Assembly: GCF_042655485.1 (NCBI RefSeq)
Contig: NZ_JBHSMC010000003.1
Span: 62,001 to 126,000, forward strand
Direction of reading: 5' to 3'
Length of the DNA stretch: 64,000 nt
Source of the DNA: Lederbergia graminis
GTDB taxonomy: Bacteria > Bacillota > Bacilli > Bacillales > Bacillaceae_C
This document shows positions 1-8,843 of this stretch, piece after piece; the first letter of the stretch is position 1; each line of letters opens with the position of its first letter. The notes under the pieces were generated by a model, which saw only the letters and a list, made by a program, of their open reading frames with translations, was not told the origin of the DNA and did not search any database. The translations under genes and the position numbers were made by a program.

Positions 1-285
1 TTGGATAGCTGGGTTGAACGCTATCAATCATTCCGATTACCAAATTCAGGATTTGTAGAACGTTATTACTTTGGTTCTTTATATGCTAGGATTGCTCAAG
101 GAGTACTATTTGAACTAGCAACAGACGGTCCTGGATTCATGGGAGATGAACCGTATGAAACTCTAGGTGAGAAATTATCACTCCCACCATACTTTGAGGA
201 AAAAAGAGATGAAATTGAAAGATTAGTTCGTCCAATAGATACAGTTAGAAGTACAAAAGAATTTGAGAAGGAATATGAAGATTAA
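1..285 (+). CDS. mhqO: Ring-cleaving dioxygenase, VOC family (MhqO/MhqA-like), C-terminal part
   Basis: Only the last 94 residues are present; the gene begins upstream of the window, so the first codon here is not a start. The visible part (for example FVERYYFGSLYAR followed by GVLFELATDGPGF) matches my memory of the C-terminal vicinal-oxygen-chelate half of Bacillus MhqO/MhqA-type extradiol dioxygenases. The glutamate in LFELATDGPGF would be the typical metal ligand of this fold. In Bacillus subtilis these enzymes belong to the MhqR regulon and help detoxify hydroquinones and catechols. The stop lies 26 bp before an mhqD-like gene on the same strand, a neighbour pairing that supports the call. 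The MhqR operator would lie outside the window. Confidence 0.8.
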   Translation: MDSWVERYQSFRLPNSGFVERYYFGSLYARIAQGVLFELATDGPGFMGDEPYETLGEKLSLPPYFEEKRDEIERLVRPIDTVRSTKEFEKEYED

Positions 286-311
286 TTAGACAAAAGGAGG
301 ATGAATGGAAG

Positions 312-914
312 ATGAAACATATATTTAAAAAAGGAAAAGATGCAACGAATCCAACACTATTATTATTGCATGGTACAGGAGGTACAGAACAAGACCTTCT
401 ACCTTTAGCAGATAAAGTTGATCCAAAAGCTAATGTTCTAAGTGTACGAGGAAATATTTTAGAAAATGGAATGCCACGATTCTTCAAGCGCCTTGCTGAA
501 GGTGTGTTTGATGAAGAAGACCTAGTTTTTCGTACAAAAGAACTAAATGCTTTTCTAGATGAGGCAGCTGAAAAGTATGAATTTGACCGTAATAATATAA
601 TTTCGATCGGTTATTCAAATGGTGCTAATATTGCAGCTAGCCTTTTATTCCATTATGAGGATGCTTTAAAGGGTGCTATTTTGCATCATCCGATGGTACC
701 GAGAAGGGGTATTGAACTTCCGAACCTATCTGGTAGAGCAGTCTTCATTGGTGCTGGTACGAACGATCCGATATGTCCAGCGCAGGAATCAGAAGATCTT
801 GCTTCATTGCTAAGAGGAGCGGGGGCAGATGTCCAACTTCATTGGGAAAATCGAGGTCATCAATTAACGTTCACGGAAGTAGAAGCAGCAAGAGAATGGT
901 ATTTGAAACTATAA
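312..914 (+). CDS. mhqD: MhqD-like carboxylesterase/hydrolase
   Basis: A 200-residue alpha/beta hydrolase of the phospholipase/carboxylesterase family. The nucleophile elbow is GYSNGA with Ser102, the acid is Asp152 in GTNDPICP, and the histidine is His183 in RGHQ. An oxyanion-type HGTGG loop lies at residues 20-24. In B. subtilis MhqD is a putative hydrolase induced by quinones and diamide-type electrophiles under MhqR; its natural substrate is not established. It follows the dioxygenase fragment by 26 bp with a strong AAAGGAGG ribosome binding site and is followed by a terminator, so the two genes form the end of one operon. Confidence 0.85.
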   Translation: MKHIFKKGKDATNPTLLLLHGTGGTEQDLLPLADKVDPKANVLSVRGNILENGMPRFFKRLAEGVFDEEDLVFRTKELNAFLDEAAEKYEFDRNNIISIGYSNGANIAASLLFHYEDALKGAILHHPMVPRRGIELPNLSGRAVFIGAGTNDPICPAQESEDLASLLRGAGADVQLHWENRGHQLTFTEVEAAREWYLKL

Positions 915-945
915 ATTAAAAAATAAACCAAAGTTTTGTTGGGAA

Positions 946-979
946 ATGAGCCAAACTACTTAAGTTGGCTCATTTTTTT
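946..979 (+). terminator. Intrinsic terminator after mhqD
   Basis: The stem ATGAGCCAAACT pairs with AGTTGGCTCAT (one bulged A) and is followed directly by a run of seven T. It closes the mhqO-mhqD transcript. Confidence 0.8.
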
Positions 980-1014
980 CATTATTTCTTTAATAATGAT
1001 AATTTCATATACGG

Positions 1015-1043
1015 TTGAAACGACATGGAGAACCTGTTATCAT
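1015..1043 (+). promoter_or_regulatory. Candidate sigma-A promoter for the AbgT-family gene
   Basis: TTGAAA and TATCAT are separated by exactly 17 bp. The site lies about 145 bp before the start codon of the transporter and after the mhqD terminator, so the gene probably has its own transcript with a leader of roughly 140 nt. Within that leader I see no clear riboswitch or terminator. Confidence 0.5.
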
Positions 1044-1187
1044 GAGGCGGGCACGAAAATTATTGCCGAAAATTGTCGAATAATTTCATTATCTCCTTTT
1101 TGAAATTGTCCAACTTTTTCAAAAGGTATGTATAGTCCGTATGCATGGATATTGTGATAATTAATATTTTAGGAGGTTCATAATTTT

Positions 1188-2726
1188 ATGGCAAAAAGAA
1201 AAAGAGGACTATTTTTAAGGTCCTTAGATCGGATAGAAGTTGTCGGGAATAAACTGCCACATCCAGCAACGTTATTTGCTATGTTGGCACTTTTGGTTTT
1301 GCTACTTTCAGCTGCGCTACAACCGCTTGGTATTAGTGTAGAACACCCTGGTCAAGAAGGGACTATGGTAGAAATCAAAAACCTTCTAAGTGCAGAAGGA
1401 ATTCAGTATATTTTTACGAACATGACGACTAACTTCATAGGCTTTGCGCCATTAGGTGTTGTGCTTATTACGATGTTAGGTATAGGTGTAGCGGAACGAA
1501 CAGGGCTAATTAGTGCCTTGTTAAGAGGATTTGTACTTTCCGTTCCGAATAGATTTATTACGTTAGGTTTAGTTTTTGCTGGTATTATGTCTAGTGTTGC
1601 TTCAGATGCAGGCTATGTTGTATTACCACCACTAGGTGCACTCATCTTTGCTGCACTTGGTAGACACCCACTCGCTGGGTTAGCTGCTGCGTTTGCCGGA
1701 GTTTCTGGTGGATTTAGTGCTAATCTATTATTATCTGGTACGGATGCGATGTTAGGGGAGATGACAATTGCAGCTGCTGCAATTATTGACCCGCAATATG
1801 CAGAAAATATGAACATCGCAATGAACTGGGCATTTATCGCAGTATCCGTATTTGTATTAACTTTTGTAGGTGCTTGGGTAACGGAGAAAATTGTAGAGCC
1901 TAGACTTGGTGCATACAATGGAGATCAAAAAGAGGAATTAAAAGGTCTCCAAGCAATTGAGAAGAAAGGTCTTATATGGGCTGGTATTTCAGCCGTTGTC
2001 GGATTAGTACTTGCATTATTACTTGTAATACTTCCAGATGCACCGTTACGCGGCACGGAAGGTGATACAATGGCTCAAATCGTTCAATCACCTTTTATGA
2101 AGTCACTTGTACCAATTATCGCAATTTTATTCTTTATCCCTGGTCTTGCTTATGGGATTGTAACGAAATCCATTCGTAGTGATAAAGATGTTGCTAAACA
2201 AATGTCCGATACGATGGCTTCGATGGGAACATTTATTGTTTTGGCATTCACTGCCGGGCAGTTTGTGGCATTTTTTAATGAATCTAATATGGGCCTAGTT
2301 CTAGGTGTGTATGGAGCAGAATTTTTAGGTAGTGTTAACTTAACGGGTATTCCGTTAATTATCTTGTTTATTCTTATTACAGCGTTTATTAACTTATTTA
2401 TCGGAAGTGCATCCGCGAAATGGGCGATGATGGCACCAGTCTTTGTGCCAATCATGATGCGACTTGGGTATTCGCCAGAACTAACACAAATGGCATATCG
2501 GATTGCTGATTCGTCTACTAATATTATTTCACCATTGATGACATATTTTGCGATTATTATCGCATTTGCACAGAAATACGATAAGAAAATGGGAATAGGT
2601 ACCTTGATTTCTACAATGGTTCCATATTCTATGTTCTTCCTTATCACCTGGACAATTATGCTTATAATTTGGATGTTACTTGGTCTCCCACTTGGACCAG
2701 GTGGCCCATTGCATTATTCACTGTAA
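1188..2726 (+). CDS. AbgT family transporter
   Basis: A 512-residue polytopic membrane protein with at least ten hydrophobic segments. The opening (LDRIEVVGNKLPHPATLFA) and the inner segments (MSSVASDAGYVVLPPLGALIF, SSTNIISPLM) are typical of the AbgT family, known from p-aminobenzoyl-glutamate import (E. coli AbgT) and sulfonamide/antimetabolite export (MtrF). The true substrate cannot be read from sequence. The start is an ATG with AGGAGG 11 bp upstream. It is monocistronic: its own promoter lies upstream and a terminator follows. Confidence 0.85.
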   Translation: MAKRKRGLFLRSLDRIEVVGNKLPHPATLFAMLALLVLLLSAALQPLGISVEHPGQEGTMVEIKNLLSAEGIQYIFTNMTTNFIGFAPLGVVLITMLGIGVAERTGLISALLRGFVLSVPNRFITLGLVFAGIMSSVASDAGYVVLPPLGALIFAALGRHPLAGLAAAFAGVSGGFSANLLLSGTDAMLGEMTIAAAAIIDPQYAENMNIAMNWAFIAVSVFVLTFVGAWVTEKIVEPRLGAYNGDQKEELKGLQAIEKKGLIWAGISAVVGLVLALLLVILPDAPLRGTEGDTMAQIVQSPFMKSLVPIIAILFFIPGLAYGIVTKSIRSDKDVAKQMSDTMASMGTFIVLAFTAGQFVAFFNESNMGLVLGVYGAEFLGSVNLTGIPLIILFILITAFINLFIGSASAKWAMMAPVFVPIMMRLGYSPELTQMAYRIADSSTNIISPLMTYFAIIIAFAQKYDKKMGIGTLISTMVPYSMFFLITWTIMLIIWMLLGLPLGPGGPLHYSL

Positions 2727-2806
2727 CTTTTGAAGGATTAAACGAAAAAATGATTCCAATTGGGATTGTGGATAACTAAGATTCTAAAAACTTGTAGATC
2801 GAAAAT

Positions 2807-2856
2807 GAAAGCCAAACTATTTCTTGATTTAGATTCAAGATAGTTTGGCTTTTCTC
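2807..2856 (+). terminator. Strong terminator hairpin after the AbgT-family gene
   Basis: AAAGCCAAACTAT pairs with ATAGTTTGGCTTT, with a further CTTGA/TCAAG extension and a TTTTCTCTTTT tail. It can also serve the convergent pseudogene. A related hairpin with compensating base changes occurs at 18321-18368. Confidence 0.75.
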
Positions 2857-2889
2857 TTTTGAAGAGTTTCTGAATAACGGACATTCTAA

Positions 2890-4263
2890 TTAGTTAGTAA
2901 TATCTGCAGCTGGATCCATATATGTCTCATCTGCCAATTTATCTAATTGGCTTGCATAATCTTCTATTTTAATATTACCTTCTAATGCATTAGTGAGTAA
3001 TAGTGAAACATTTGCATTTGGCTCATCACCGATTGCCACTCCAGTCGGTGCATTCCATCTGGCATCTGTATATCCAGGTACAGATTTCGTGATGGTAACG
3101 ACAGCATTTTCGATATCCTTAAATGCTTTTTGTAATCCTGGTACTGTAACTAATTCGAAGTATCTGTCGAGTACTTCTGTATTATTTGTTAGAGGTAGTG
3201 TACTTACTGCTTGTCCAGTTTCTTCGGCAATGTCCATGCGTTTCATAAATCCTTCTTTTCCAAATGACATCCATTTGATGAAAGTATAGGCTTCTTCTGG
3301 ATGTTTCGTCGTTTTTGAAATTCCCATAAAATCATTACCAACAACAGGTCTTTCACCGGGTACACCAATGAAGTCCCACTCAAAGTTTGCATTTTGTAGC
3401 ATATCTGGTATTGCCCAGCTACCATCATATTTCAAACCGATTCCACCATTTGCCCAAACCTCGCCAGCATTTTCCCCATAGAAATATGCTTTTTGCTCAT
3501 CACTTAAATTTTCATAAGCATTCCCGTTTGTTACTAATGAACTTGCAAAATTTATTCCATTAATAAATTCCTTACTATCTAATTGTTATGTTCCATCATT
3601 ATATGTAAACCAACCCATCTCATCATTTACAGCACTAGCATAATATTCGAAGATAGAATTTGCACTGTTAAGCCCAACGACCCCATCATTAATACTTGTA
3701 ATTTCTTTAACAGCAGACGAAAATTCTTCCATGGTCATTCCGTATTGTGGATAGTCCAAGTTCGCATTGTTAAAAAGATCTTTGTTTACAAAGTATCCAA
3801 GCATTAATTGGGCAACTGGTAACGCCTTGATTTTCCCACCAAATCTAACAGACTCTCTAACAGGTTCAGATATTCCAGCATAATCTTCGTCATTTGCTGT
3901 TAACTCATCCAAATCTAGTAACCAATCATTCGCAACAGCCGGGGGAACTTGTGCTAACATAAACACATCTGGCATAGCCCCTGCACTTGCCTGCGTTGCT
4001 AAAGCAGTATTCCAGTCACCAGTTATGGACTCATCGATTTCAATGTTGATATGTGGATATTCTTCTTCAAACGCTTCAATCATGCGGCGTTCTTGGTTCA
4101 TCTCTTCTTCTGTACCAAGATTCCAGTTTGCATAACTTAATGTAATTTCATCTTTTTTTCCTTTTGAGTTATCCCCTGAACTCTCTGCGCTTGATTCATT
4201 TCCACAAGCTGCTAATACAAAAATCATGGATAAAATACCAAAATACGTCAATAATTTCTTCAA
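2890..4263 (-). pseudogene. ABC sugar-binding lipoprotein gene broken by one in-frame stop
   Basis: Reading on the minus strand from a TTG start (AGGAG 8 nt upstream), the product begins MKKLLTYFGILS and has a lipobox VLAACGN. A family 1 type extracellular solute-binding protein follows (EEEYPHINIEIDE, AGAMPDVFMLAQV, WNLGTEEE). After about 225 residues, at NDGT, a TAA codon (plus-strand 3586-3588) stops the frame. The same frame then continues for another 232 codons with typical family features (NGGIGLKYDGSWA, ISKTTKHPEEAYTFIKWMSFG). The lesion is therefore a single nonsense change, most simply from a tyrosine codon, and not a frameshift. No permease or glycosidase gene is next to it, so it looks like an orphaned remnant of a sugar locus. 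A sequencing error or read-through cannot be excluded. Confidence 0.85.
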
Positions 4264-4576
4264 AAGTATCACTCCTATTTGGGGTTGATTTCAAGGTTGA
4301 GATTCTGCAGAATAACTCAGTCACCTTTTCGAAACGTTTCGATAAGCTAACAATGCTAAGTATATTACGAGTTTAATTGACCATACAACCACAATAACCA
4401 AATCTTTACAATCTTTACTTTTGCTTAATATGTGATTTCTGATCGTTATACAAAGGGGATTGTCATATATAGTGAGTTCCAATGAACGGTGAAAAATATG
4501 GTGAATAATGTCGATTTTGATGATATCTTATAGAAGAGTAACCAAATAGAAACATAATTAAAAGAGGTGTGTTTTT
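4264..4576. other. Intergenic region between the pseudogene and the CAP-domain gene
   Basis: About 310 bp without a gene. The left part holds the operator and promoter candidate for the minus-strand sugar-binding pseudogene. In 4380-4560 I see only AT-rich sequence with no hairpin or clear promoter; the CAP-domain gene's RBS (AGAGGTGTG) is at its right end. Confidence 0.5.
4329..4342 (-). promoter_or_regulatory. LacI-family operator (cre-like perfect palindrome)
   Basis: TCGAAACGTTTCGA is a perfect 14-bp palindrome with the central CG typical of LacI/CcpA-type operators. It lies 66 bp upstream of the TTG start of the broken sugar-binding protein gene. On the minus strand a TTGTAT-18 bp-TATACT promoter candidate lies just upstream of it, so a bound repressor would block early elongation. 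Confidence 0.65.
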
Positions 4577-5446
4577 TTGAAACTTAAATGGGGAATTGTT
4601 ATATCTTTGCTCTTTATTATTACTGCCGTAGGAGCATTTTTCATTGGAGAAAGGTCATCTACTTTTAATAAAAAGGAAGTTGTAAGTTTTAGTGGTAAAA
4701 CGTTGACTTTAGATAATATTTCAATAGATATCCAAGATGATATTAAATTTATTTCCGAACGCATAGAGATAAGGGAAGAACAAGAAAGAATAGAACAAGA
4801 AAAAGAAAGATTGCGCTTAGAAGAGGAAAAGCGGAAAGAGGAAGAAAGATTACGTCTAGAGGAAGAGAAGCGCAAAGAAGAAGAGAGATTACGTTTAGAA
4901 GAAGAGAAGCGTAAAGAGGAAGAAAGGCTGCGTTTGGAAGAAGAGAAACGCAAACAAACGGAAATAGCAACACAAGAAAGCTCGAAAAAAGAAAGTAAGC
5001 AAAAGACAGAAGAAAAAACGATCGAGCAGCCAAAGCAACCTGAGAAGAAAACACCAAATTATTCAGGAATCGTAGCTTATGAACGAGAAGTTGTGAAATA
5101 TACAAACATCGAAAGAGTAAAAAATGGGTTACCAGAACTGAAGATAGATAACGAGTTAAGTAAAGTAGCATGGTATAAATCAAAAGATATGGAGACTGTC
5201 GGATATTTTGATCACACAAGTCCAACATACGGATCTCCTTTTGACATGATGAGTGATTTTGGCATTCATTATACTGCTGCAGGGGAAAATATAGCTTATG
5301 GATACCCGACGGCAAAAAGTGTAGTAGATGGATGGATGAATAGTCCTGGCCATAGAGCAAATATATTAAATGAAATGTTCACACATATTGGCGTTGGTTA
5401 TGTGCAAGACGGGCATTATGCAACACAAATGTTCTTAAGAAAGTAA
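4577..5446 (+). CDS. Membrane-anchored CAP-domain protein with repeated coiled coil
   Basis: 289 residues from a TTG start behind AGAGGTG. Residues 6-23 form one membrane segment or uncleaved signal. A highly charged coiled coil follows, including four near-identical 13-residue units of the type RLRLEEEKRKEEE at 78-127, then a polar linker (130-165). The C-terminal 120 residues are a CAP/SCP domain of the bacterial YkwD type, with HTSPTYGSPF, AGENIAYG and SPGHRANIL. CAP domains occur on secreted and spore or surface proteins in Bacillaceae; an enzymatic activity has not been settled. The domain would be displayed outside the membrane on a helical stalk. A hairpin follows the gene. Confidence 0.85.
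   Translation: MKLKWGIVISLLFIITAVGAFFIGERSSTFNKKEVVSFSGKTLTLDNISIDIQDDIKFISERIEIREEQERIEQEKERLRLEEEKRKEEERLRLEEEKRKEEERLRLEEEKRKEEERLRLEEEKRKQTEIATQESSKKESKQKTEEKTIEQPKQPEKKTPNYSGIVAYEREVVKYTNIERVKNGLPELKIDNELSKVAWYKSKDMETVGYFDHTSPTYGSPFDMMSDFGIHYTAAGENIAYGYPTAKSVVDGWMNSPGHRANILNEMFTHIGVGYVQDGHYATQMFLRK
4808..4957 (+). repeat. 39-bp tandem repeats coding for the coiled-coil stalk
   Basis: About 3.8 copies of a 39-bp unit encoding RLRLEEEKRKEEE. Copies differ mainly at third codon positions (CGC/CGT, GAA/GAG), so the protein repeat is kept while the DNA has drifted, which points to selection on stalk length or heptad pattern. Confidence 0.8.
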
Positions 5447-5451
5447 AAAGT

Positions 5452-5492
5452 AGTGTCAGACTTGAGGAAAGTAGAAACCTATGTCTGACACT
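5452..5492 (+). terminator. Hairpin after the CAP-domain gene
   Basis: Perfect 10-bp stem AGTGTCAGAC/GTCTGACACT with a 21-nt loop. The T-rich tail (TTTGATTCTT) is weak, so it may be a terminator or only an mRNA-stabilising hairpin. Confidence 0.45.
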
Positions 5493-5583
5493 TTGATTCT
5501 TAAAAGAACTGTATCTTATGTACTATGAATATATTACAATATATGTATATAATCTTTAAAATACAATGAAATAGGTGAGGGTA

Positions 5584-5769
5584 TTGAAGCTGGCTTTGAT
5601 TGCAGTGGTAATTATCGCTGCTATTGCACTTCTATTAACAATACAGGCTGGGAGATCTTTAGAGGATAAATATAGTAACGAAAAAAGTTTTTCAAATCTT
5701 TCAATCATTTATGTTTTATTGTTTCCTGTTTTTGTTGTCGTAGTTATCATAGCTGCTATTGTCATGTAA
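5584..5769 (+). CDS. Small two-helix membrane protein, unknown
   Basis: About 61 residues starting at TTG behind AGGTGAGGG; a GTG 9 bp upstream is possible but has no ribosome binding site. Two hydrophobic segments (LALIAVVIIAAIALLLTI and IIYVLLFPVFVVVVIIAAIV) flank a short charged loop GRSLEDKYSNEKS. I do not recognise a family. Size and RBS support a real gene; function is not visible. Confidence 0.5.
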   Translation: MKLALIAVVIIAAIALLLTIQAGRSLEDKYSNEKSFSNLSIIYVLLFPVFVVVVIIAAIVM

Positions 5770-5921
5770 GGAGTTTAACAATTAGAGAAATCTGTTTTCA
5801 CTTAGTACGTTATAAAAAGCACTGCTTATGTGAAACTTAATGTACTGGCATACGTAATTAATATTATCCAGGTTATGTAAATTTTAGACAAGTTTAAAAT
5901 TCTCTATGAGAGGTGATTTCT

Positions 5922-6146
5922 ATGTGGTGGATTGTTGGTGTAATGGTATGTTCCGTTCCGATTATTGCTATTATAACAGATCATATGCGTTCAAGTGCTC
6001 AAATAAAGGGGCAATTTATTCAAGACCAATTGGAGCTAGAACGGATTAAACAGCAAAACTACTTGTTAGAAACGGAAAAAATGAAGCTAGAGTTGGAACG
6101 GATGCAAATAGAAAGTTCCAAAGAAGATGTATATAAAATAAAGTAA
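5922..6146 (+). CDS. Small membrane protein with cytoplasmic coiled coil
   Basis: About 74 residues from ATG behind AGAGGTGAT. One N-terminal membrane segment (WWIVGVMVCSVPIIAIIT) is followed by a heptad-rich polar helix (residues about 30-68, with LELERIKQQNYLLETEKMKL inside). The layout recalls PspB-like proteins, but there is no psp operon nearby, so I leave the function open. It ends just upstream of the esterase gene and may be co-transcribed with it. Confidence 0.5.
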   Translation: MWWIVGVMVCSVPIIAIITDHMRSSAQIKGQFIQDQLELERIKQQNYLLETEKMKLELERMQIESSKEDVYKIK

Positions 6147-6227
6147 TGGATGGTTTATTGGACTAGTAATCTTTCTTTTTTACAAAGCACGGTACAAAAT
6201 GTAAATGACATAGAAAGGAAAGGATAT

Positions 6228-7175
6228 ATGAAATTTGTGGATGAAAAAGTAAGCGATTTAGAATCGTATGAAGCAGATATTACTCGTCAACCAGATCATT
6301 GGGACTTCTGGGAACAAACAATTCAATTTGCAAGAAGTAAACCGTTGAATGAACAATTGCAAAAACTAGATTATCCAATTAAGCAAATTGACGTATACGA
6401 TTTAAGTTACCATGGGTTTGATGAAACACCTATTAAAGCACATTACATATTACCAAAAAATATAGTTGGAAAAATTCCTTGCCTCATTTTCTTCCACGGG
6501 TATGGTGGCCATAAAGGGTCGATTTCAGATTATATGAAATGGACGATACAAGGATATGCTGTCATCGCTGTAGATGCTCGTGGACATGGAGAGACAGGGG
6601 ATTATTCTAACTATTCTACAGAAGAAATGGGTAGCTGGGTGACAAAGGGGATTTTAAATAAAGAAGAGTATTATTATCGGAAAGTATATATGGACTCTGT
6701 AAGAGCGATCGACTTTGCTTGTTCTCGTGAAGAAGTAGATTCGGAACGTATTGCTATTATTGGAGCGAGTTTTGGTGGGGGAATTACATTAGCAGTTGCT
6801 GCTCTTGATGACCGCCCGAAACTGGCAATAGCGGATGTTCCTAATATGAGTAACATCGAGCTAGCCATCCGGGAGAAATTTGAAGGCTCCTTAACATTTG
6901 TTGATAGATTCCTAGATAGGCATCCAGAACATGTGGAGCGAGTATTCAATACGCTCTCTTATTTCGATAATCTGAACTTATGTGAGCAAATCAAATGCAA
7001 GGTTCGTGTCTCAGTAGGGTTAAAAGATCCAATTTGTCCACCAAAATCAATATATGGTGTATATAATCAAATCAAGTCGGAGAAATCAATGATTGTATAT
7101 CCTTTCTCTGAGCATCATGTACATCATGTGGAACATGTAGATAACATGCTTCAATATGTAAATGAAAACTTGTAA
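6228..7175 (+). CDS. AXE1-like alpha/beta hydrolase (acetylxylan esterase/cephalosporin-C deacetylase family)
   Basis: 315 residues from the ATG at 6228 (GAAAGGAAAGG upstream); the in-frame upstream extension has no RBS and no family similarity. The fold matches the AXE1/CE7 group: FFHGYGGHKG near residue 88, DARGHGETGD near 117, nucleophile elbow GASFGGG near 184, acid region GLKDPICPP and a histidine cluster EHHVHHVEH near 292. Classical CE7 enzymes have RGQ, GxSQGG and a terminal HE; here these are RGH, GASFGG and a histidine-rich end, so the substrate may differ from acetylated xylose. It is followed by a bidirectional terminator shared with purA. Confidence 0.7.
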   Translation: MKFVDEKVSDLESYEADITRQPDHWDFWEQTIQFARSKPLNEQLQKLDYPIKQIDVYDLSYHGFDETPIKAHYILPKNIVGKIPCLIFFHGYGGHKGSISDYMKWTIQGYAVIAVDARGHGETGDYSNYSTEEMGSWVTKGILNKEEYYYRKVYMDSVRAIDFACSREEVDSERIAIIGASFGGGITLAVAALDDRPKLAIADVPNMSNIELAIREKFEGSLTFVDRFLDRHPEHVERVFNTLSYFDNLNLCEQIKCKVRVSVGLKDPICPPKSIYGVYNQIKSEKSMIVYPFSEHHVHHVEHVDNMLQYVNENL

Positions 7176-7188
7176 ATGAATTTTACAG

Positions 7189-7232
7189 AAAAAAGCCACA
7201 TGATGATCATAATGACCATCTGTGGCTTTTCA
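7189..7232. terminator. Bidirectional terminator between esterase and purA
   Basis: AAAAGCCACA and TGTGGCTTTT form the outer stem, with the inner GATGATCATAATGACCATC able to pair further. A-rich and T-rich flanks on either side fit use by both convergent genes. Confidence 0.75.
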
Positions 7233-7240
7233 TTTATGGA

Positions 7241-8536
7241 TTAAGAAGCACCCCAAACGCTTTCTAAAACATTCGTCTGATTGCGGTCAGGACCCACTGA
7301 AAAAGTAGAAATGCGCACACCAACAAGCTCTGATATTCGTCTAATGTAATTGCGAGCAGCTTCTGGTAATTCCTCAAGAGATTTACAGCTCGTTATATCT
7401 TCTTTCCAGCCAGGTAATTCCTCATATACAGGAACACATTCCGCTAATTCTCTTAAAGAGGCAGGGTAATATTCAATTATTTCACCGTTTGCTTTTTGAT
7501 AAGCTGTACAAATTTTAACCGTATCTAAACCAGATAAAACATCAATCGAGTTGACACATAAATTCGTAATTCCAGAAACACGTTTAGAATGGCGCATAAC
7601 GACAGAATCAAACCAGCCAATTCGACGTGGGCGGCCAGTTGTTGTCCCATACTCTTTCCCTACTTCTCGAATTTGATTTCCTACCTCATCAAATAACTCG
7701 GTAGGAAACGGCCCATCTCCTACACGTGACGTATAGGCTTTACATACACCTACTACTTTATCAATTTTAGAAGGTCCTACACCTGATCCTATTGTCACAC
7801 CACCAGCAACAGGATTGGAAGAAGTGACAAATGGATATGTCCCTTGATCAATATCCAGCATGACCCCTTGAGCACCTTCGAATAAGACACGTTTCCCGTT
7901 ATCTAAAGCATCATTTAAAATAACCGAAGTATCGCAAATATATTGTTTTATTTGCTGACCATATTCATAATACTCGCTGAAAATATCATCAAATTGTAGT
8001 GGTTCATGGTCATATACTTTCGTAAATAATCGATTCTTTTCCTCGAGGTTCATGTTTAAACGTTCGTGAAAGAAATCTTTATCCAATAAATCAGCGATAC
8101 GGATTCCAACACGTGATGCCTTATCCATATAAGCAGGCCCAATCCCCTTTATAGTTGTACCTATTTTTTTGTCGCCTTTTTCATCTTCTTGTAATTGATC
8201 TAATACGATATGATATGGCAAAATGACATGTGCTCGATCTGAAATACGTAAATTATCTGTGGAAATTTGATGGTCGTGTAGATATTGGATTTCGGCTATT
8301 AATGATTTCGGATTGATCACAACCCCATTGCCGATTACTGCCAATTTTGTAGGATTAAATATACCGGATGGAATTAAATGTAGCTTAAATGTTTTTTCGT
8401 TAAATTTTATCGTGTGACCAGCATTATCGCCACCTTGATAACGTGCAATAACTTCTGCGTTCTCACTTAAGAAGTCAGTAATTTTCCCTTTACCTTCATC
8501 GCCCCATTGTGTACCTACTACCACTACTGATGACAT
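7241..8536 (-). CDS. purA: Adenylosuccinate synthetase
   Basis: 431 residues, full family length. It carries GTQWGDEGKGK (residues 8-18), NAGHTI near 38, the GPAYMDKASRVGIR region and the C-terminal GVRISTFSVGPDRNQT. The enzyme joins IMP and aspartate using GTP, the first committed step to AMP. ATG start with GGGGTGAG upstream. In Bacillus purA is regulated by PurR separately from the pur operon; a weak PurBox-like pair lies just upstream here. Confidence 0.98.
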   Translation of the reverse strand: MSSVVVVGTQWGDEGKGKITDFLSENAEVIARYQGGDNAGHTIKFNEKTFKLHLIPSGIFNPTKLAVIGNGVVINPKSLIAEIQYLHDHQISTDNLRISDRAHVILPYHIVLDQLQEDEKGDKKIGTTIKGIGPAYMDKASRVGIRIADLLDKDFFHERLNMNLEEKNRLFTKVYDHEPLQFDDIFSEYYEYGQQIKQYICDTSVILNDALDNGKRVLFEGAQGVMLDIDQGTYPFVTSSNPVAGGVTIGSGVGPSKIDKVVGVCKAYTSRVGDGPFPTELFDEVGNQIREVGKEYGTTTGRPRRIGWFDSVVMRHSKRVSGITNLCVNSIDVLSGLDTVKICTAYQKANGEIIEYYPASLRELAECVPVYEELPGWKEDITSCKSLEELPEAARNYIRRISELVGVRISTFSVGPDRNQTNVLESVWGAS

Positions 8537-8559
8537 TTTCTCACCCCATCTATAAAGTC

Positions 8560-8604
8560 TATTTACATAATAAAGAAAAAGCGAACAATAATCAATAATT
8601 TTCG
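8560..8604 (-). promoter_or_regulatory. Candidate purA promoter with PurBox-like element
   Basis: On the minus strand TTGTTC (8583-8588) and TAAATA (8560-8565) are 17 bp apart. The -35 lies inside an inverted CGAA...TTCG pair (8582-8585 and 8601-8604) spaced by 15 bp. PurR boxes in Bacillus are CGAA-centred inverted elements of about this spacing, but the outer bases match poorly. Confidence 0.35.
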
Positions 8605-8709
8605 TTCAATGTTAGTATATTAGGGGATTATTCATATAAATATACATTTTTTGTATAAGTGGAACGTTATTTACGAAATTTAATAGTTTATAAGTAGAAT
8701 CAGGAACTG

Positions 8710-8738
8710 TTGACAATTGACCGTACTGAACCTATACT
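8710..8738 (+). promoter_or_regulatory. Consensus sigma-A promoter for the EamA gene
   Basis: TTGACA, 17 bp, TATACT: one of the best promoter matches in the window. Transcription would start near 8745, about 125 nt before the start codon. Confidence 0.75.
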
Positions 8739-8744
8739 GTCATA

Positions 8745-8843
8745 TAGGATTAATAAAAAAACCTATTTTTAGGACGTGGACTTTTCTAGAGCTAGCTCTA
8801 TTTTCGCCACACAACTGTCTTCTGGCATTTGTGTGGTTTTTTT
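8745..8843 (+). promoter_or_regulatory. Structured leader with internal terminator (candidate attenuator)
   Basis: Between the promoter and the EamA start lies a roughly 100-nt leader. It contains the perfect palindrome TAGAGCTAGCTCTA (8787-8800) and then an intrinsic terminator, CCACACAA/TTGTGTGG followed by seven T (8807-8843). A terminator upstream of the coding region implies conditional read-through. I could not match the sequence to a riboswitch class I know. Any antiterminator pairing (for example GTGG at 8776-8779 with CCAC) is short. Confidence 0.5.

Noticed and set aside
4749..5360. 203-codon minus-strand frame opposite the CAP-domain gene
   Set aside because: It is a by-product of the repeated Glu/Lys/Arg codons; the plus strand has a clear domain and RBS.
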